The position numbers were made by a program, and so were the translations under genes. Source: Rhizobacter sp. AJA081-3 (lineage in GTDB: Bacteria; Pseudomonadota; Gammaproteobacteria; Burkholderiales; Burkholderiaceae_C). From it: a stretch of 64,000 nucleotides of DNA. The notes beneath the pieces are model-generated. The model saw only the letters and a program-made list of their open reading frames with translations, did not search any database and had not been told where the DNA came from. The first letter of the stretch is position 1; every line of letters starts with the position of its first letter. Shown here piece after piece: positions 59,487 to 64,000 of this stretch. The stretch lies in assembly GCF_017795745.1 (NCBI RefSeq), contig NZ_CP059067.1:3534001-3598000 (forward strand), read 5' to 3'.

Positions 59487-61127
59487 TTAGTTCGGATTCG
59501 TACAGCTAGTGGAGACACCATACGGACTCACCGCGTAAGCCGGAGGCACATCCCTGTTCTTGATGGAAGCGGCATCAACTGGCACCGGAGCCAGTGTGTA
59601 CACAGCACGCCCTTCGGTGCCCGAGATGCCTGACGCCGAAACGGTGATAACCGCATCGACCCAACTGCCGTGATCCTGGTTATACGTAACCTCGAGGATG
59701 ACACTGCCCGTGGCATCCGTCTTGCTCGAAAGCAGCCTGACACTGACATCAGCCTTTCTCGGCTCCAGCGTTCCATTGCTGTTGAAGTCTTCGCCGCTTT
59801 CGAGAACACCATTGCGGTTTGTATCCTCATTGACGCAGACGGTATCGCTGACCTTGCCCCAGGCTGTGGTGCCGAGAGCGTAAGCCCCCTTGCGATAGCG
59901 TGGCAGATCGATGGAGGCGACGATATCAACGTCTGGCGTGACGGCGCCGGAAGAGTCCACTACCACCACGTTGAACTGCTTCGTGTAGGTCAGTCTGCCT
60001 ACGAGAATCTCAGCGTTCGTTCCGATCGTGACGCTCAGCGGTTCCGAAGTCACGGTCAGGGTCTGTGTTGCATTCGTCGTGCAGTTCAACAGGTTCGGAT
60101 CCGAGTCGCTCACACCGTAGCAGGCTCGAACCGTCACGCCGTTGGTGGGGCTGGATCTCGTACCTGGCACGTAGGCCGTCGTTACGATGCCGTTGGCGTC
60201 GCTATACAGGGTCTGCGTACCGCTCCCCGCCGTGAACGTACCGCCGATGTTCTGAGGGTCGCCATTGAGGTCGAAGCGTACACGCACGTTGGGAACTGGC
60301 ACGTTCCCAGTGCCAAGGAACAGCGCGCGAATTTCCGACCGATTGGAACTGCTGTTGGGCAGATTAACCGCAACGACACTCGGATTGGCCGAAATTGAAG
60401 CGGATGCAATAGGCACGCTCACGCCCGGTACCGTGCTGGTAGCTTGGACTTGCACGGTCTGGATGTCAGAGACGCCGGCGATGTTTGCGTTCACCTGGAA
60501 CGACCCCGCCGCCGCCGGCGCAGTGTAGTTGTAGACGAAATCTCCATTCGTCCCGGTCGTTCCGGTGACTTGCGGCGGCGTCAGGCCGGCAGCCGTGATC
60601 TGCACCGTCTCGCCGACCATCGGGCTACCGGATTGGTCAACGACGCGGTACTGCACGTTTCCGGCGGCTGACGGCGCGATCACCGCCGGCGCGAGAACGC
60701 TGCTGATCTTGGTTCCCACCACCTGCACCGTGGCGGTCTTGCTGACCGAACCTGAGACAGCGGACACCGTGATGACACGGTTGGACCGATTGCTCCCGAT
60801 CGAGAGCGTGGAAGTCAGCGTGCCATCGGTTCCTGTCGAGGTCGACGTCGACGAGACAATAGCATCGGAGTCTGCGCTTATGGTCACTGGGACACTGGCC
60901 AGCGTGTTGCGGCTAGCGTCGATGGCTGTTGCCGTAACGGTGATCGTCGAGGAACCCGTGTTGGCAAGTTGCGTGGCACTCAGGGTGAGCACCAAGTCGG
61001 CGACGCTTGAAGTGCCCCCACCGCCGGTTCCCGGAGTGAATGGGGAGTCCCCTGCCCCGCTACTGCCGCCGCACGAAGCCAGCAGGAACGCGCACATCAG
61101 AACCCAGATTGCATTGACCAGCTTCAT
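59487..61127 (-). CDS. Ig-like repeat lipoprotein
   Basis: 546-residue exported protein with lipobox LLASC (Cys19) and GGSSGAGDS after it. It contains about five Ig-like/bacterial Ig (Big_1-like) repeats with motifs such as SVPVTISADSDAIVS, TDGTLTSTLSIGS, SGSPMVGETVQITAAGLTPP and ANGIVTTAYVPGTRS. It sits between pilQ and aroK, a position usually empty, and ends three bases before aroK. A role at the cell surface, possibly related to the pilus, is an inference. A GTG at 61130 is an alternative start. Confidence 0.8.
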   Translation of the reverse strand: MKLVNAIWVLMCAFLLASCGGSSGAGDSPFTPGTGGGGTSSVADLVLTLSATQLANTGSSTITVTATAIDASRNTLASVPVTISADSDAIVSSTSTSTGTDGTLTSTLSIGSNRSNRVITVSAVSGSVSKTATVQVVGTKISSVLAPAVIAPSAAGNVQYRVVDQSGSPMVGETVQITAAGLTPPQVTGTTGTNGDFVYNYTAPAAAGSFQVNANIAGVSDIQTVQVQATSTVPGVSVPIASASISANPSVVAVNLPNSSSNRSEIRALFLGTGNVPVPNVRVRFDLNGDPQNIGGTFTAGSGTQTLYSDANGIVTTAYVPGTRSSPTNGVTVRACYGVSDSDPNLLNCTTNATQTLTVTSEPLSVTIGTNAEILVGRLTYTKQFNVVVVDSSGAVTPDVDIVASIDLPRYRKGAYALGTTAWGKVSDTVCVNEDTNRNGVLESGEDFNSNGTLEPRKADVSVRLLSSKTDATGSVILEVTYNQDHGSWVDAVITVSASGISGTEGRAVYTLAPVPVDAASIKNRDVPPAYAVSPYGVSTSCTNPN

Positions 61128-61171
61128 CACTCGGACTCGCTCTCTTGCAAAGTTATTTCGACAGGCGCCGC

Positions 61172-63319
61172 TTACGGCGCTGTGGCGCGCTCCGTCACGA
61201 CCTTGGGCGTGAGGAAGATCAGCAGTTCAGTACGCTGCGACGACTTGGTGGTGGTCTTGAACAGGTTGCCCAGAACCGGCACGTCACCCAGGAACGGGAC
61301 CTTGGTGATGTCGGTGCGGTCGGTCTGTTCGAAGATGCCGCCGATGACGACTGTGCCGCCGTTCTCGACCAGCACCTGCGTCTTGACGTGCTTGGTGTCG
61401 ATCGCGAAACCTGCAGCAGTGGCCTGCCCGACGCTGTCCTTGTTGACGTCGACGTCCAGCATGACGCTGCCTTCCGGCGTGATCTGCGGCGTGACTTCCA
61501 GCTTCAGGTTGGCCTTGCGGAACTGCAGCGCCGTCGCTCCACTGGACGTAGCGGTCTGATACGGCAGTTCCGTGCCCTGCTCGATCAGCGCCTTCTGCTG
61601 GTCGGCCGTCACGACACGCGGGCTGGAGACGACCTTCCCCTTGCCATCGGCCTCCAATGCTGAAATCTCCAGGTTCAGGAACCGGTTCGACGAAGCACCG
61701 AAGAGAGACAGCGCGAACGAAGCCGGGTTGTAGCCGCCTTGTCCGACAGCCGGCAGCGTCACGAACGATGTGTCGCTGAAGTTAAGCGTATCGGTCTGCA
61801 GGGTCTGCCCGGCCACGGCGTTCATGTTGCCGCCGACAGTCACACGCGTATCGCCCGACACCGTGTAGCCGGGCAATCCACCGCGCTGACCGCGCAGATC
61901 CAGCGCGCCGAGCTTCACGCCGAGCGAGCTGCCGAATTTGTCGTCCGCGATGACGATGCGCGCTTCGATCAGAACCTGCCGCACGGGCACGTCGATCTTG
62001 CTGATCATCATCTGCACTTCTTCGAGCTTCGAGGGCGTGTCGCTCACGAACAGTTGATTGGTTCGCGTTTCGAATATCACGCTACCCCGCGGCGAGAGGA
62101 TCTTGGTCGCGTTACTGCCGCCGCCGCCCTGGCCGCTCAAGCCTTTGGCCAGTTCTTCGGCCTTGGCGTAGTTGAGCTGGAACGACTGCGTGCGAACCGG
62201 TTCCAGCGCGGAGATCTGCGCCTTCGATTCCAGGTCGACCTTCTCCTTGGCCGCCAGCTCGTCCTTGGGCGCGATCCAGATCACGTTGCCCGACTTGCGC
62301 AGGCCCAGTCCCTTGGCCTGCAGGATGATGTCGAGCGCCTGGTCCCAGGGCACGTCCTTCAGGCGCAGCGTCACGTTGCCGGTCACCGTGTCGCTGGTCA
62401 CCACGTTGAAGTTGGTGAAGTCGGCGATCACCTGCAGCAAGGCGCGGACTTCGATGTTCTGGAAGTTCAGCGAGAGCTTCTCGCCGGCGTAACCCGGACC
62501 TTGCGTGAGCTTGTTCGGATCGACCTTCTGGGGTCGCACTTCAAGCACGAACTGGTTGTCGCTCTGGTAGGCGCTGTGCTCCCAGTTGCCCTTCGGATTG
62601 ACCGTCATGCGAACCCGGTCACCCTGCTGCGCGGTGGTGATGGATTGCACCGGTGTGCCGAAGTCCGTCACGTCCAGGCGGCGACGAAGATTCTCGGGCA
62701 GCGTCGAGCGAAGGAACTCGACGATCAGGCTTTGGCCTTGCTGGCGGATGTCGACGCCGACCTGGTTGTTGGCCAGCTCGACAACCACTCGCCCGGCGCC
62801 GTCGTTACCGCGGCGGAAATCGACGTCCTTGAGTGCCAGCTGGTCCTTGTTCAGGCTCTCGGCGAAGCGCACCGGTTCGGGTGACGCGGCCTGGGCCACG
62901 GCGGATGTGCCGGTCGGCTCGAGCACGAGCAGCAGTGTCTTGCCCTGCAACTGGGCCTTGTAGCTGGACGCCTGCTTGAGATTGAGAACCAGCCGCGTGC
63001 GCTCGCCCGCCTGCGCCACGTTGACGCTGCGCAGATTGCCCTGGTTGACCTCGACCGATGACCGCCCGAGCGCGTTGGTCACGCCCGGTAGGTCGATGGC
63101 GATGCGGGGCGGCGTCTGGATCGTGAATCCGGCGGGAACAGCGGCCAGCGGCTCGCTCAGTTCGATCCGGACCACCTCGGCAGTACCTTGCTGCGTGCTG
63201 TTGATCGACTGGATGGCGTTTTGGGCCCAACCCGCCAACGGCGCGCCGATGCCCAACACGAGTGCCAGTGCGCGAACGCGCCACATGCTCATGATCCGAT
63301 TCTCCTGGTTGCTCTTCAT
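61172..63319 (-). CDS. pilQ: Type IV pilus secretin PilQ
   Basis: 715-residue outer-membrane secretin through which the pilus passes. The signal peptide (MWRVRALALVLGIGAPLAGW) is followed by two AMIN domains that bind peptidoglycan (IELSEPLAAVPAG...; VVVELANNQVGVDI...). A secretin short N-terminal domain and the secretin core (VTLRLKDVPWDQALDIIL, LFVSDTPSKLEEV, VLIEARIVIAD) complete it, with the closing GGIFEQTDRTDITKVPFLGD motif. Overlaps pilP by 4 bases. Confidence 0.94.
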   Translation of the reverse strand: MKSNQENRIMSMWRVRALALVLGIGAPLAGWAQNAIQSINSTQQGTAEVVRIELSEPLAAVPAGFTIQTPPRIAIDLPGVTNALGRSSVEVNQGNLRSVNVAQAGERTRLVLNLKQASSYKAQLQGKTLLLVLEPTGTSAVAQAASPEPVRFAESLNKDQLALKDVDFRRGNDGAGRVVVELANNQVGVDIRQQGQSLIVEFLRSTLPENLRRRLDVTDFGTPVQSITTAQQGDRVRMTVNPKGNWEHSAYQSDNQFVLEVRPQKVDPNKLTQGPGYAGEKLSLNFQNIEVRALLQVIADFTNFNVVTSDTVTGNVTLRLKDVPWDQALDIILQAKGLGLRKSGNVIWIAPKDELAAKEKVDLESKAQISALEPVRTQSFQLNYAKAEELAKGLSGQGGGGSNATKILSPRGSVIFETRTNQLFVSDTPSKLEEVQMMISKIDVPVRQVLIEARIVIADDKFGSSLGVKLGALDLRGQRGGLPGYTVSGDTRVTVGGNMNAVAGQTLQTDTLNFSDTSFVTLPAVGQGGYNPASFALSLFGASSNRFLNLEISALEADGKGKVVSSPRVVTADQQKALIEQGTELPYQTATSSGATALQFRKANLKLEVTPQITPEGSVMLDVDVNKDSVGQATAAGFAIDTKHVKTQVLVENGGTVVIGGIFEQTDRTDITKVPFLGDVPVLGNLFKTTTKSSQRTELLIFLTPKVVTERATAP

Positions 63320-63861
63320 CGCGCCTTCTCCTGGAGTTGGAGGGCGCTGGCGCGCTCGATCCACTCGCCTGCCGCGTCCTGGACGATCTCCCGGAGCGTC
63401 ACGTCAGTCTCCGAGATCTTGGTGATCTTTCCGTAGTTCTGGCCGAGGTAGTCGCCCTGCTTGACCTGATAAAGCAGGTTGTCCACCCGCAGCAGGGCAT
63501 ATGGCCGCCCGGAGCGGTTCACGCTGCCGACCATGCGCATGCTGTCGAGCGGGTAAGCCTCGAGCGGCTCCTTGCGGCGGTTGATCTCCGCGGCGAGCAG
63601 CGAATTGGGCTGCCGGGCTTCCTGCTTGAGGGCGACCGTGAGCTTCTGGGCACTGAACGGCTCGACTCCGTTGAGGGCGACATACGCCTGCGGCGAAAAC
63701 TTCTTGGGTGGTGTGAGCGGCGTCACGTTGGGCTTGACCTCGCGGCGCTGCTGCTCCATCCACTGGCTCAGCTCTTCTTGCTCGGCGCCGCAGCCGACGA
63801 GCGTGGCCAGGGCGATCACCGCCATTGCGGGCCGCACGATCCCGAGATTCACTGCCTTCAT
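63316..63861 (-). CDS. pilP: Type IV pilus assembly lipoprotein PilP
   Basis: 181-residue lipoprotein (LATLVGC, Cys24). The C-terminal half (LDSMRMVGSVNRSGRPYALL, QVKQGDYLGQNYGKITKI, LREIVQDAAGEW) is the PilP beta-domain that connects the inner-membrane PilN/PilO complex to the secretin PilQ. Both junctions in the operon are ATGA overlaps. Confidence 0.93.
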   Translation of the reverse strand: MKAVNLGIVRPAMAVIALATLVGCGAEQEELSQWMEQQRREVKPNVTPLTPPKKFSPQAYVALNGVEPFSAQKLTVALKQEARQPNSLLAAEINRRKEPLEAYPLDSMRMVGSVNRSGRPYALLRVDNLLYQVKQGDYLGQNYGKITKISETDVTLREIVQDAAGEWIERASALQLQEKAR

Positions 63862-64000
63862 TTCTTGGCCCCCGCTGCGCCGGCCTTGGCCGCAGCCTTG
63901 GCCTTCTCAGCCTTCTGGCTCTCGACCTCGGACGGATCGAGGTAGCGGTAGGTGCGCGCCGTCGCTTCCATGCCAAGTGTTCCATCCGTTCGATTGACTG
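63858..64000 (-). CDS. pilO: Type IV pilus protein PilO, C-terminal fragment
   Basis: Only the last 46 codons lie in the window. The readable part contains LGMEATARTYRYLD followed by a Lys/Ala-rich tail ending GAAGAKK, the usual PilO C-terminus. The stop overlaps the pilP start as ATGA. The rest of PilO and the pilM/pilN genes are expected beyond the window edge. Confidence 0.85.
   Translation of the reverse strand, partial: VNRTDGTLGMEATARTYRYLDPSEVESQKAEKAKAAAKAGAAGAKK

Noticed and set aside
61165-61180. GCGCCG-CTTA-CGGCGC hairpin at the end of pilQ as a terminator.
   Set aside because: The stem includes the pilQ stop codon, has no T run and lies inside what looks like one operon with the next genes.

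Overview
The window is a GC-rich chromosomal segment from a betaproteobacterium, most likely a Burkholderiales member of the Rubrivivax/Leptothrix/Ideonella type. This rests on the gene linkage pilOPQ - aroK - aroB - dgt ... gltB - gltD, on hrcA/nadK/recN/rapZ adjacency, on almost exclusive use of G or C at third codon positions, and on GTG and TTG starts. No rRNA, CRISPR array, prophage or intact insertion sequence is visible. Only one tRNA is present.

Region 1 (1-21 kb) is accessory. It holds a cold-shock/DUF1294 membrane protein, a minimal flagellar-rod-like protein, a chalcone-isomerase-like secreted protein and a DUF808 membrane protein. A co-directional pair of TIR-domain proteins follows, each anchored by one membrane helix. 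Next come a NAD(P)-binding protein, an MsbA-like ABC exporter, a secreted cytochrome P460-cupredoxin fusion, a large secreted esterase-like protein, a BTAD/AAA/TPR transcriptional regulator, a secreted alanine-rich protein, a small gene carrying a compensated double frameshift around a 31-bp tandem duplication, and a 1511-residue lipoprotein with Ig-like and RCC1 repeats.

Region 2 (21.6-32.1 kb, minus strand) is a fatty-acid degradation operon. It starts with a TetR regulator that has a perfect 12-bp palindrome just upstream. The order is acyl-CoA dehydrogenase, DUF2147 protein, FadN-type 3-hydroxyacyl-CoA dehydrogenase/enoyl-CoA hydratase, thiolase, alpha/beta hydrolase, DUF1569 lipoprotein, enoyl-CoA hydratase, SGNH hydrolase and an HSDL2-like dehydrogenase. 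Several junctions overlap by four bases.

Region 3 (32.3-42 kb) is housekeeping: an HNH endonuclease, a glycine-zipper lipoprotein, a CAU-anticodon tRNA resembling tRNA-Ile2, hrcA, then nadK-recN-rapZ-Lon-substrate-domain protein in an overlapping operon. mutY and a dynamin-like GTPase lie on the opposite strand.

Region 4 (42-64 kb, minus strand) carries gltB-gltD, a REP-associated transposase-like gene whose catalytic HUH histidines are missing, and a minor-pilin operon pilE-fimT-pilV-pilW-pilX-pilY1. After these come dgt-aroB-aroK, an Ig-like lipoprotein, and pilQ-pilP-pilO (partial). pilY1 is split by a one-base frameshift exactly at a run of eight G, which makes it a candidate phase-variable adhesin gene or a homopolymer sequencing error. 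Together, pilOPQ (secretin and alignment complex), the minor pilins and PilY1 make and tip the type IV pilus machine.
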